In this document: piece after piece, positions 33,101 to 52,069 of the stretch | Position numbering within the stretch: position 1 is the stretch's first letter | Layout of the letters: each line of letters begins with the position of its first letter | Notes under the pieces: model-generated | The model's input: only the letters and a program-made list of their open reading frames with translations | Databases searched by the model: none | Told to the model about the DNA's origin: nothing | Made by a program: the position numbers and the translations under genes | Assembly: GCA_965153355.1 (NCBI GenBank) | Contig: OZ231127.1 | Location: forward strand, 40,176,001-40,240,000 | DNA length: 64,000 nt | Source of the DNA: Flaccisagitta enflata | Lineage: Eukaryota > Chaetognatha > Sagittoidea > Aphragmophora | Direction: 5' to 3'

Positions 33101-36100
33101 TTCAAAAACATGGCCTCATTCTAAGAACACATAAGATGAGGGCCATGTTCTTAGAAATGCAAAATTGTTCAATTTGTTCAAGTCTTAGAATTTTCCCTTT
33201 ACAGGTTTTGAACTTTTGCTCTACTATTTTTGAGGAATCTATTATTTCCAGTAATTCTTTCTTGTCTTCGTCAATAAAACAAAGCAACGCCTTCATCAAA
33301 CTAGGGTTTCTTTTACTAATACAATAATATAAAACTACAAAATTACAAATTTCATTTAAAAAATCATAAGATAATTATGAATATAGTTATGAAAAGAGAC
33401 TGAAACCGAAATTTTATCTTTATTTGCACCTCGACATAGAGACTTTCTATTTCTCTCTTCAGCTTTCGGAGGTTCCTCCAGAAGCTTTTACGTCTCTCTC
33501 GCCGCCTCTGAAAGTTTTCGATTTTGACTTTTCCGGGAAAACGCGCCTGGAAGATCGCAGAGTTTCTTCCGTAGACTTTTCCGCGTTAGCTGATGGTCAG
33601 GCCACCGCCGTGTTCATGTGGTGGGATTTGAAAATGGACGTCGAAGGAAGCGTTTGGATTGACATGGCGCCGAATAACGTCGTCAGCCCCACGGCTCCGT
33701 TTCTCCCCGATGACGGCGACGCTGAAATTTGCTCGAAGCAGCCTCTTCTTTCACAACAGCCGCGACCGTGGAGGGATCATTGGATGCAAGCGCTTTATTT
33801 CATCTCTAACCCAGACGAGACTCTCGAGAAGGGCCGAAAATCTACGTTGATAGCCTCTCACGACGAATATTCACTGATGTTTGATTTGACTAAAGATAAG
33901 AAAATGACCAACTGTGACCAGGAAATTTCCGCCACCTACGATTCGCCTCCCATCCTTTCGCGATCGAAACTGGGATTCCTCAACAGCGTCGAGACGTGGG
34001 ACAAGTTAACACGTTGCTTACGAAAAATCGTGGAATCTAATTCGGTCATTTGTTGCATCGGGGAGGGCTCGTGGTTGCCGATCATTTGCGCCAGTCTAGG
34101 AGCGGAGAAGGTGTGTGTGTGTCTGAAAGAGTGTTCTGATTAATTCGAATATACTCCATGATGTCAAGGCTGAGAAAAAACTTCCATTTGTATCGCAGGT
34201 GTTCGTCCTCGACTCAAACCGATGGACGACGGATCTTTTTTCTTCAATCGTAAAACAAAACGGCCTGGACTCTCGCATCGCGTTCATCGACAAGGCGCCC
34301 GAGGATCTCGACGACTCCGACTTGGAGGGACGGATCATCGACGCGGTGGTGTCAGATATGTGGTTTCACACTCTCAATCTCCCCTGGGATGGACTGTACT
34401 ACGCGTACGCCTTAAAGAGTCTCCGTCCATTCATGCGTTCCGACTGCAAGTGTCTTCCACGCAGAGGAGAATTAAAGGGCGTATGCTTATCGATGCGAGT
34501 AAGACACGGAGCAAGATCGCCTGAAAATTGCCAGTCACACAAATTTAGCATATTCTATTGCATCCAAAAGCTACAAAAAATTATCCTGCAAGTTACCAGA
34601 TGTACCCAAGTATTATATAAAGTGAATCCTCTTAGGTCAGGTGACCATCATGGCCAGTTTGGGGCTGTAAATATTGTTAAATCTTTAAGAAAAAGTGCCA
34701 AAAAATCAAAATCTGACAACAAAGATTGAAATGACCTGATTTTTGATGGTTGCTGTCCTCAGAAAACTAACAAACCTGCTCTTTTCATAAACCAAACCCA
34801 CTCAAGGCATCACAAGGTTTAAATAAAAAAATTGGCTATCTACAGACTCAAAATTTAGGTACAAAAAAAAACATTTTTTCTAATTTTCAAAATTACAATG
34901 AAAAAAAGAAAAAATGCAAAAAAGTTAATCCAGTGAAATTAAAGCATACTTCCTGCTGACCCAGCGTCATGAAATTTGAGAGCTAGTTAGAAATAATAAA
35001 TGGCTAGTTGTGTTTCAAATTTTGTCTGTCTGCGACAATTTTAAGGTGCGATTTTGATATTTTTTTGATTGGATGTAAGATAATTTTAGATTTTGGAAAA
35101 AAACATTTTGCAATTTGAAAATAACAAATAAAAAAAACGGACAAGGTTTTTGCATTTTTGAAAACATGGGGACCTAGATAATCAATTTTGCTAGGTCCCC
35201 ATGTTTTTAGTTTTCCCAATTTTTCATTTTCTATGCAAATTTGTTATTTTCAATGAGAGTGGTTCTAACTCATTTTCTATTGTAGTCAGGGATCTTAGCG
35301 GCAGAAACAAAAGTGTGGGTCCAAAATTTTCAAAAACCTCTGGAACCTCACTATTCTGACATAGTTTTTTGTGCTGAACACGAATCTGACCTTCATTTTG
35401 AAATATTTTTTGGGCACCCCTTTCAAAAATCCATTTTTTTGCCATTTTTGGGGTAAAAATGCACTTTTTGGCTTTTTGGAATACACTTATGTCACTAGGT
35501 TGCGTTTTACAGTCAAATCTAACAAGAACTGGAGTGAATACACAGTTTGCGAGAGTCTGGCGGCCATACAGGGACTTAGATTGGCCAAAAAAGGTCAAAA
35601 AAGGCCCAAAATGGCCAAAGTCAGCATTTTCATTTAATAGATCGTTGTTATTCAAAATTTTTTTCGCCAATCTCACTCGATCCAGTCAGAACTAGGTCAA
35701 ATGTACTCATTGAGAGCTTTGAAAACTGATACGGGGGCCATAACAGGCCCATAAATGGCCAAAAATGGCCAAAATTGGCATTTTCATTCGAAAGATCGTT
35801 GTTATTCAAAATTTCTTTGCCAATCTCACTCAATCCAGTCAGAATTAGGTCCAACATACTCATTGAGAGCTTTGAAAACTGTAACGGGGGTCATTGTATG
35901 CCAAAAACAGGCCCAAAAATGGCCTAAAATGGTCAAAATCAGCATTTTCATTGCATATATCATTGTTATTTAGAATTGTTTCACCAATCTCACTCAATCC
36001 AGTCAGAACTAGGTCAAGTATACTTGTTGAGAGCTTTGAAAACTAATACTGGAGCCATAACAGGTCAAAAACAGGCCAAAAATAGCCTAAAATGGTCAAA

Positions 36101-37584
36101 TTGGCATTTTCATCTTATATATCATTGTTATTTAGAAATTTGTTGCCAATCTCACTCAGTCTAGTCAGAAATAGGTCAAATATACTCATTGAGAGCTTAG
36201 AAAACCTATATGGGGCCAAAACAGGCCAAAAACAGGCCAACAAGGCCGTATACACGAGCCAAAGTCGCATGCGGGTAGGCAGGAGCGGCGAAAAAGCTAA
36301 AAAAGCTAAGTAATAGTCAAAATCTGCATTTTCATCTTTTAAATTCATTGCTATTTAGAATTGTTTTGCTAATCTCCCTCAATCCAGTCAGAACTATGTC
36401 AAATATACTCAGAGAGCTTTGAAAACTAATACGCGGGCCATTACAGGCCAAAGATGGGCCAAAAATGGCCTAAAATGGTCAAAATTGGCATTTTCATCTC
36501 ATAAATCATTGTTACCGGTGTTTAGAATTTTTTTGCCAATCCCACTCAATCCAGTGAGAACTAGGTTTAATATACAGATATACAGATACACGGCTACCCC
36601 AGTTGCGTGCAGGTGGGTAGGGGCCGTAATTGAGGTTACCAAATCATTTGGACAGGAGCAGTGACGCCAAAAACCGCAAAAAAAAAAAAGTAAAGTGTGA
36701 CAGACAGACGGACAGATGAACAGACCAACAGACCAACCATCATACCAATGGACTGACGGACCAACCATTGGACCGACAAAGCAGGTTGTAGAGTCGCGTA
36801 GCACGCAACTAAAAATTCTGAGTTACAATTATTTTTCATAATAAACATGTTGCTTTTGATCATTTGAGCCTATTTTTAGCCTATTGCTGGCCTCGTTTTG
36901 GACTGTTATGACCCCCCCGTGTCAGTGTCCAAAGCTCTCGATGAGTAAGTTTTACCTAGTTCAGACTTGACTGATTGAGATTGGCTTAAAAAACAAAAAA
37001 ATTTAATAACTGATATTTTTAGGGAAAAATTGTTTTTGGCAATTTTTACCGGGTTTTGGCCTGATTTTTCCCACTCAAGATCGCCGTATGGCCGCAAGAT
37101 TCTTACATACACGCCCGTTGTGCATTTTCCATCGTCAACATCCACTCCAGCGAACCGAGTTTCTTACATTTTTGTTCTTGAATTTTTGCAGATGAATAAA
37201 TCTCTGAATACGGTACATTTGTGATATGACAATGAGACAATGACTTCATGAAATTTGAAGGAAAGAAGATTCTCGAAGGGAGGTCGGAGGAACTAATAGA
37301 ACAGAGAATAGACAGAGAATTCACCTCAGTTCTTGTATAATCTGATGTTAAATTAAGAATTGGTCTAGCAGGGCTAACACATTTGAGTAGGGATGTGGAA
37401 GCAGTCAACTTTTATGCCGCATCCATCGCTTCCGCTTCACAGTACAAATACTAGAAGCTATCCCATCCTCCAAACTGGAAGCGGTCAATCGCATCCACAT
37501 CCCTACATTTGAGATATCAGTTTCAAGGCCCTAGAAATCTATGGGGGCAGGAAAAATGCGGAAGATGGTCTTTCAGTCTGACTG

Positions 37585-37665
<81 letters not shown>

Positions 37666-38149
37666 GAGAGAGAAAGAAAGACAGAGAGAAAGAAAGACAG
37701 AGAGAAAGAAAGACAGAGAGAAAGAAAGACAGAGAGAAAGAAAGACAGAGAGAAAGAAAGACAGAGAAAGAAAGACAGAAGAAAGAAAGAAAGACAGAGA
37801 GAGAAAGAAAGAAGAGAAAGAACAAAGACAGAGAAGAAAGACAGAAAGAAGAGAAAGAAAGACAGAAAGAAAGAAAGACAGAAAGACAGACAGAAAGACA
37901 GACAGACAGAAAGACAGACAGACAGAAAGACAGACAGACAGAAAGAAAGACAGACAGAAAGAAAGACAGACAGAAAGAAAGACAGACAGAAAGAAAGAAA
38001 GACAGACAGAAAGAAAGACAGACAGAAAGAAAGACAGACAGACTGACTGACTGATTGTCTGACGGATTAACAGACTGACTGACTGACTGACAGACAGAGT
38101 GAAACCAGAAAGACATACAGACAGAATAAGCGGAATCTCTTTCCTTGTC

Positions 38150-38192
<43 letters not shown>

Positions 38193-38594
38193 CAGAGAGA
38201 GAGAGAGACAGAGAGAGAGAGAGACACAGAGAGACACAGAGACACAGAGAGACAGAGAGAGACAGAGAGACAGAGAGACAGAGAGAAAGAAAGACAGAGA
38301 GAAAGAAAGACAGAGAGAAAGAAAGACAGAGAGAAAGAAAGACAGAGAGAAAGAAAGACAGAGAGAAAGAAAGACAGACAGAAAGAAAGACAGACAGAAA
38401 GAAAGACAGACAGAAAGACAGACAGAAAGACAGACAGACAGAAAGAAAGACAGACAGAAAGAAAGACAGACAGAAAGAAAGACAGACAGACTGACTGACT
38501 GATTGTCTGACGGATTAACAGACTAACTGACTGACTGACAGACAGAGTGAAACCAGAAAGACATACAGACAGAATAAGCGGAATCTCTTTCCTT

Positions 38595-38663
<69 letters not shown>

Positions 38664-41518
38664 ATTAAGTATTAAAACAAGGCCCGTTTCACAGCCAATA
38701 CAAGTCGCGGACGGGTGGGCAAGGGAGGGAATTCGTGTTTTTTTTGCGCTTTTAAATGGTCAGGCTGGACTGGAATTTGGAATTGAAACGGTTTAAAAAA
38801 GAAACTAGGGTCTGGTGGCGGGTAATACAGCTTAGGAGGCGGAAATGTTGGGATTAGAGGTTTGTTTTAACAACGCATTGTGACGACAACAACAACAACA
38901 ACAACAAAAATAACAACAACGGCAACACAACAACAACATCTAATATAACAATGATAGGTGGTGTAATCTTCAGGCCTGATTTTAGAGCGAGCCCGCGAGC
39001 CCGATGCTCTCTTTTGCTCTCGGGCTCTTATGTTTTGCAATCTTTGAGCCCGGCAGGCTCTCTGTCATTGATGGGAGGGATTTAAAGCGCTCAAGCTCAT
39101 TGACAGAAATATATAAAAAATCATCAAGTTTTGAGTCGTTTTTTCTTTTTTTTTTTTCACAAACTGAATCATCTTTGTGGTGATTTTTTTATCAATATAT
39201 CATATAATCAGTAGCTGCTTTAGCAAATCTAGGCTGATATATTTGTAAAATTTAGCATAATATTTTTACCGGGCTCGTGGTTTTCCTCTCGGACTCTGTC
39301 AAATTATGAGGAGCGAGCCCAACTGGCTCAGTTAAAAAAAAACTAAAACCAGACCTGGTAATCTTTATGACCAGGGTCGAATTGAAATGTTCTGATTAAT
39401 GATACCTATGGTAACAACAACAACAACAACGATGGCGGAGACAAGGACAACAACAGTAACGACAGCTACTACATGATGATAACAATTGTGAATGATTGGA
39501 TGAATAAATAAATTAATGAATGAATGATTGAATGAATGAATGAATGAATGAATGAATGTATGAATGAATAAATGAATGAATGAATGAATGAACAGCTTTG
39601 TGATATTAATCATGATTAAGTGAATGTATGGATGATTGCTGAATAAAAAATTGCAAGACAATATCTCATAGAAAAGAAACCGTTTTAAGACAGTGACAAA
39701 TAAGCAAAAAATGTTTGTTTTCTGTTCTTTTTTGATAAAAGTTTATGTAACCAGGGAATGTAAAAAACCCAAAATTTTGAAAAAACCCGAAAAACCCCGG
39801 GTTTTTTAAAAAACCCGGGTTTTATCAGGGGTTTTTTCAAACCCGGGTTTTTTCAAAAGTTGATAGTGTGCTACTGTAGAAACATGCTAAACTGGGATAT
39901 ATACTTGTTCAATAAAGTAGTCATAAAATAGGGATACTTAATTAATGTAATAGGCAAACTGATGTATAATATTGCTTCATGTAAATTACACAAACACAAT
40001 TCTTATTGTTTTTACCTGATGAGTATCTACTACCACCAGCCATATTTTCTTGATCTTACTGAGTCAAAGTGTGATTGGAGAAAAACAAAAACTGAATGCA
40101 ATCTTGTAAATAACTAACTCGGTGCCAAGTATGGAGCTAATGAATTGTGTGGATTGGTGAATTTCACAGATTGCATTAAGCTAGCAAGATGAGAGTTCTT
40201 AGGAAACTTTATTAAGTGTCCTATCAGGTTGAACTAAACATTGAAGGAATTGAGTAATGTATAAGTCTTGGTTGCCAAAACATTGCTGAGGTCCTGATCC
40301 TGAGCATAAGAAAAGAGATATCATCAGTTTGATCTGTAAAATGTCAGTATCAGGATTAGTCAATTCATCAACAATTTGGTGATAAAGTAACCAGAAATAA
40401 ATAGATTAAAATAGGGAGAAACTATATTCTATGAAGATAAATATTTTTAAGCAGCACACAATCATAGAAATAATTTTTTTTGAAAAAAACCGGGTTTTTT
40501 CAAAATCTCTTTGAGAAAGCCCAATAAAACCCGGTAATAAAACCCGGGTTTTTTCAAGCGGGTTTTATTGCCTTACATTCCCTGTATGTAACAGCAATGA
40601 ATTATATAAAAAAATATCTTTTTATACAATTTTTATTCATCAAAAATATGTTTAAAGCATTTTAAAACATTTTCTGATACAGAAATCTTGAAAAATACAA
40701 AAAAAAGCTAAAAAACTGAATAAATCATATTTAAATATATAATAATTAATATTTAGCTAACTAAAACAGATTTTGCATTGATTTTTTTGTTTTAATATCA
40801 CAAAGATATATATTTAACAAAAATTTAAGTAAAGATTGTTTTATGACAACTACATTTTTTGACCTTGGTGAATGCCAAATTTCACGCGATCTTGCACCGT
40901 GTCGTAAGTTGATTCTATTTCGTGAGAATGAGGCTTCTATGTATTACTCTCATTCCCTAATATTTATTATTCATTATAACATCGACTCGACAGGATTTAT
41001 GGAAGATTCGTGCGGCGGTGGGAGACACGGCTCAGGGTTTCGATTTATCCGAGTTTGACGCGGCGATTCTCTCTGCTTGCGACGAGACGGACCCGTCGGT
41101 GGAATCTCAGCCTCTTTGGGAATATCCCAATCGATCCATCAGTAAAATCAAAACGTTGATGACGTTTGAAATGGATATGTTCTTGCGAAATGACGAGATG
41201 GCTGAGGAAGGGAGCGGCAAGGCCAAAGTGCGTCGAAATCAAACCGACTTTCAACCATGGACGTCGTCGTCGGGTGTGAACGCGGCTCCCTTTACCGGAA
41301 TGGGGTTTTGGATGGATTGGATTTACGACGAGGAAACTGTGATATCGACTGGAATGTTGGCTGAGGAACCGGAAGTAGGAGCTGACGTCGCGTGGAATCG
41401 GAATTTTAAGCAAGGCGTTTACATTTACAATAAGAAATCTAAACCAGATGCTGTTACGGCCGAAGTGACATTCTGCCAACAAAATGGGGACATTCATTTC
41501 CACGTCAAGGCTGAATGA
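30192..41518 (+). CDS. PRMT7: Protein arginine N-methyltransferase 7, nine exons
   Basis: PRMT7 makes monomethylarginine on histones and splicing-related proteins using S-adenosylmethionine. Exons with GT-AG borders: 30192-30380, 31411-31546, 31669-31730, 31848-31986, 32368-32492, 32570-32692, 33463-34110, 34199-34498, 40994-41518. They join in phase to 748 residues (human 692). The N-terminal methyltransferase half has EAxRSxYADMLHD-type sequence, motif [14 protein letters not shown] (about 104-116), the double-E loop [12 protein letters not shown] (Glu178, Glu187) and the THW-loop equivalent WRDHWMQ (about 361-367). The degenerate second methyltransferase half follows, with [14 protein letters not shown] and a final [10 protein letters not shown] segment. 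The start is the first Met after an in-frame stop and gives about 35 more N-terminal residues than human; an unseen upstream exon is possible. Introns 1, 4, 6 and 8 carry transposons. Confidence 0.95.
31008..31339. mobile_element. 332-bp hAT-type MITE in PRMT7 intron 1
   Basis: The ends CAGGGTGGCAGAAA / TTTTCTGCCACCCTG are inverted, and the element is flanked by an exact 8-bp duplication AATATGAA (31000-31007 and 31340-31347). An 8-bp duplication with CAGGG ends is the hAT pattern. Subterminal AAAAGTCGGACTTA palindromes lie inside. No transposase. Confidence 0.9.
32090..32340. mobile_element. Pogo-like MITE fragments in PRMT7 intron 4
   Basis: The segment contains GTGGATTTCC...CCGTTATAGCGGGG and an inverted partner CTGCTATAATGG...GGAAATCCAC, then CCCTTCATGTG and AATAACGAAAATCCGCCTATAG, which match the inside of the MITE at 2087-2263 in reverse complement. 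It appears to be broken or nested copies of that family. Confidence 0.65.
33059..33197. repeat. 139-bp palindrome in PRMT7 intron 6
   Basis: The arms GGGAAAATTCTAAGACT / AGTCTTAGAATTTTCCC are perfect over 17 bp. The inner core GCATTTTCAAAAACATGGCC / GGGCCATGTTCTTAGAAATGC is shared with the palindrome at 9290-9436. Confidence 0.85.
35550..37104. repeat. ~160-bp tandem array with an inverted terminal partner
   Basis: Six units containing CCAATCTCACTCAATCCAGT and GAGAGCTTTGAAAACTGATA begin near 35668, 35820, 35984, 36146, 36369 and 36537. One inverted unit lies at about 36850-37090. The outer ends (GGCGGCCATACAGGGACTTA at 35557 and the complement GCCGTATGGCCGCAAG near 37082) are inverted, so the whole block looks like one element with internal tandem repeats. 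Short-element copies have inserted at about 36240 and 36585. Confidence 0.7.
36585..36815 (+). repeat. Short hairpin-ended element inside the 160-bp array
   Basis: GATACACGGCTACCCCAGTTGCGTGC at the left, a long GACAGACGG/GACCAACC core, then AGTCGCGTAGCACGCAACT and AAAAA at the right. Its insertion interrupts an array unit. A fragment of a second copy lies at 36240-36305. Confidence 0.75.
37105..37303 (+). repeat. 199-bp duplicate of PRMT7 3'-flanking sequence
   Basis: Matches 41589-41787 over 199 bases with a single difference that I can find (GACAATG here, GACGATG there). It begins right where the inverted end of the 160-bp array block stops. It contains an AATAAA. The near-identity implies a recent event. 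Confidence 0.92.
37588..38660. repeat. Purine-rich (GA)n/(GACA)n/(AAAGACAG)n array with 448-bp duplication
   Basis: About 1 kb of strongly strand-asymmetric purine repeat. A ~110-bp non-simple segment starting GACTGACTGACTGATTGTCT and ending TCTCTTTCCTTGTCAG occurs at 38041 and again at 38489, so the array includes a tandem duplication of about 448 bp. Open frames here (Glu/Arg/Lys on one strand, Ser/Leu/Cys on the other) are artefacts. Confidence 0.93.
38971..39357. mobile_element. 387-bp hAT-type MITE in PRMT7 intron 8
   Basis: The ends CAGGCCTGATTTTAG / CTAAAACCAGACCTG are flanked by an exact 8-bp duplication GTAATCTT (38963-38970 and 39358-39365). Inside, GAGCGAGCCCGCGAGCCCG and complementary GGGCTC words give a folded structure. 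No transposase. Confidence 0.92.
39752..40584. mobile_element. 833-bp hAT-type MITE in PRMT7 intron 8
   Basis: The ends CAGGGAATGTAA / TTACATTCCCTG are flanked by the exact 8-bp duplication TATGTAAC (39744-39751 and 40585-40592). Multiple AAACCCGGGTTTT palindromes cluster near both ends, possibly binding sites for the mobilising transposase. No open frame encodes a transposase. Confidence 0.93.
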
Positions 41519-42089
41519 TGTGCGTGTGATAGCGTTAACAGTGTGTGTGTCAAAACTCAAGCAGCAGATGTCACACGTGTGATATTTAACATACACGCCC
41601 GTTGTGCATTTTCCATCGTCAACATCCACTCCAGCGAACCGAGTTTCTTACATTTTTGTTCTTGAATTTTTGCAGATGAATAAATCTCTGAATACGGTAC
41701 ATTTGTGATATGACAATGAGACGATGACTTCATGAAATTTGAAGGAAAGAAGATTCTCGAAGGGAGGTCGGAGGAACTAATAGAACATACGGGATTTTCA
41801 GCGATGTGCCTTCTTTCGAGAGTGTCTTCTTCAATCTCCATCAGTATTAATCGCATTGACCTTGTGAGTAGGTTCGATGGAGACCCACGCGCCGATCAAC
41901 ATCACGGATCTACGGTTTTGAGAAGGTAGTAGAGGCGCGCGATTGCCCGTAAAAGTGAGCGCCGTTATGATCTCTAGTCACTAATTTAACGGCTACGTCG
42001 CGCGTCTATCTCTTTAAGTCATCCATCGCCTTGAGTCCCCTCTTGCATCTTAAAATCGTTTACGCTGCCTTTTTCTAACAAAAAACAAA
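41519..42089. other. PRMT7-MAN2A intergenic region with the second copy of the 199-bp repeat
   Basis: 41589-41787 is the near-identical partner of 37105-37303. It may be part of the PRMT7 3' UTR; it contains AATAAA at about 41681. The 150 bases before the mannosidase ATG are richer in G/C and CpG (GGCGCGCG, TACGTCGCGCG) and probably include its promoter and 5' UTR. Confidence 0.6.
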
Positions 42090-50438
<8,349 letters not shown>

Positions 50439-50931
50439 CGACGACGACGACGATGACTTTGATTATGATGAATGGCTCTATCTCTTTCCTTGTGAGGAAT
50501 TCAAGGATCTTCTGGGAGAATATAGATTTCAACTTATTTCAACTTATTGTATGCATTGTGTGCGGGTCACACCCTCCGACGATGACGCGGTTTATGATCT
50601 CAGCCACTTAGGATGTTGGTTTTTCTTCTGTCTCTCGCTTGTGGTAGCATTTCGTATGCGCGTATACGCGATATGGATGTCAACCAACCAGCGGAGAATT
50701 TAATCATTCCATCGACTGCACGTTCCTGAGTACAATCATCTTTCGTCTACAAAAAGCAACAAGCCACGTGTAACTTCTCTCTTGGCGGAACTGTGATCAT
50801 CAATTTGTTCTTACATTTATCGCTCACCTTCTGATCCCTTCTCATGTGCTTACACCCCAACTTTCTTCCCTTAAGGTAATTCGGATAATGGTCCCCCCTA
50901 TTGGTCTTTTCTTAAATTCGGTATGGAGTAG
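50439..50931. other. Region after MAN2A, probably 3' UTR
   Basis: Starts with a short GACGACGAC tract overlapping the stop codon region. No further exon or repeat is seen before the short element at 50932. Confidence 0.4.
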
Positions 50932-51146
50932 TTTTTAGTCGCTGCCTAAGCGACTCTATAAGAGGCTCTGTGTCCCTATGTCTGTATGTCTGTAACGCGA
51001 AATTTTGGATGATGCGAAACCGGCTGAAATACGGATTTCTGACCATTACAGCCCCCGCCCACCCACATACTGCCCCTGCTCACTCGCAGTGCTGCCCCTG
51101 CCCACCCAGCAGCGACTACTGATTGGCCGTGTATCCGGCCTTGTTC
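50932..51146 (-). repeat. Short hairpin-ended element, 50.9 kb copy
   Basis: Minus-strand copy: AACAAGGCCGGATACACGGC at the right; hairpin AGTCGCT-TAGG-CAGCGACT with AAAAA at the left. The core is replaced by a segment rich in CCCCTGCCCACC, so it is internally rearranged. Confidence 0.65.
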
Positions 51147-51446
51147 CTTAGTCGACGCGTAACAATTTGATTATTGATAAAGGTTGTGGGCGAAATTATA
51201 AGAAGGTTTTTCTCTCAATATTCTCGAAACGCTCCCGCATCACAGTATTACCTCACGTGCGCGGTCCCCATTTGGTCGTATATTAGTTTCTAGAATTAGA
51301 TAGCCCTGGCGTTGGTTTATATTCGGAAAATCCTCTTTTAGTCCGAGAATGAAACTCATTTTAGTAATTTTGTCTTTCGGTCGAGGTGCGAACTCTTTGC
51401 TCACGTTGTAGTTAGTCTTCGACATTCAGTATTAATTTGATGTTTC

Positions 51447-51630
51447 AACAAGGCCGGATACACGGCTACCGAAGTCGCGTGCAGGTGGGCAGGGGCCATA
51501 TTTGAGGTCACCAGACCATTTGGGCAGGAGCAGTGAGGTCAAAGAAATAAAATCATAAAAAAAGTAAAGTGACCGACCGACCGACCGACGGACAAAGCGG
51601 GTTGTAGAGTCGCGTGCACGCGACAAAAAA
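51447..51630 (+). mobile_element. Reference copy of the short hairpin-ended element
   Basis: About 184 bp. Left end AACAAGGCCGGATACACGGC with CTACC, then GAAGTCGCGTGCAGGTGGGC, AGGGGCCATATTTGAGG, CATTTGGGCAGGAGCAGTGA, AGAAATAAAATCATAAAAAA, a variable (GACC)n(GACG)n core, AAAGCGGGTTGTAGA, and the perfect 16-bp palindrome GTCGCGTGCACGCGAC followed by AAAAAA. There is no open frame and no Pol III box that I can defend. Terminal hairpin, fixed ends, microsatellite core and lack of long inverted repeats resemble non-autonomous Helitron/Helentron-type elements, but a SINE-like origin is also possible. Confidence 0.8.
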
Positions 51631-52069
51631 TCTTGCTAGGTTTCACCTTCAAACCCTACCATATGTCCGAAAGCGGGAAGAATAACATGGGACTGGGAGA
51701 TTGCTGGTTATTTTGAAATCTGGGATTTTGGGTATACCGTGTTACTGGGAGGATGCCGAGGGTATGAAGTTGCGGGGGGGGGGGACAAAGAGAATCTGGT
51801 TTTGTAGAGCGAAGCTAACTAGCACCTTTTTGGTTGATTTACATGGAAGGAATTTTCCATGTTCACTTCAAAAGAAAAAAAAATCGTACCTTGTCTAGTC
51901 AAGATCCATAGATAGCATTTTCTTCCGCTACTTGTGATTTATAAGCATTTTTCAGTCCCAGGTATCATGATGGGGGTGTTCTTTTCAACTCCTCAATGAT
52001 TGATGTTAAAAAACATAGTGCAAACGAATGGGCCTAAGTACATAAAAGAAACTACATTAGTCCGCGAGG

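Larger units (their letters stand above)
34499..40993. other. PRMT7 intron 8 (6.5 kb), repeat-filled
   Basis: The intron runs from GTAAGAC to the ACAG acceptor before exon 9. In order it holds A/T-rich DNA, a palindrome near 35160-35210 (AAAACATGGGGACCTAG and complement), the tandem array and its inverted partner at 35550-37104, a 199-bp duplicated segment, a 1-kb purine array, and two hAT MITEs. I found no missed exon; the joined protein is continuous with other PRMT7 proteins across it. Confidence 0.8.

Noticed and set aside
37523-38498. Open frames of 117-240 codons in the purine array
   Set aside because: Simple-sequence artefacts made only of Glu/Arg/Lys/Asp/Gln/Thr, or Ser/Leu/Cys/Phe on the other strand.
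51447-51630. Classical Helitron call for the short hairpin element
   Set aside because: The hairpin and microsatellite core fit, but the expected TC start and CTRR end are not seen at consistent places, so only a resemblance is claimed.
51447-51630. tRNA-derived SINE call for the short hairpin element
   Set aside because: I could not identify convincing A and B boxes, and the A-tract at the end is only about five bases.
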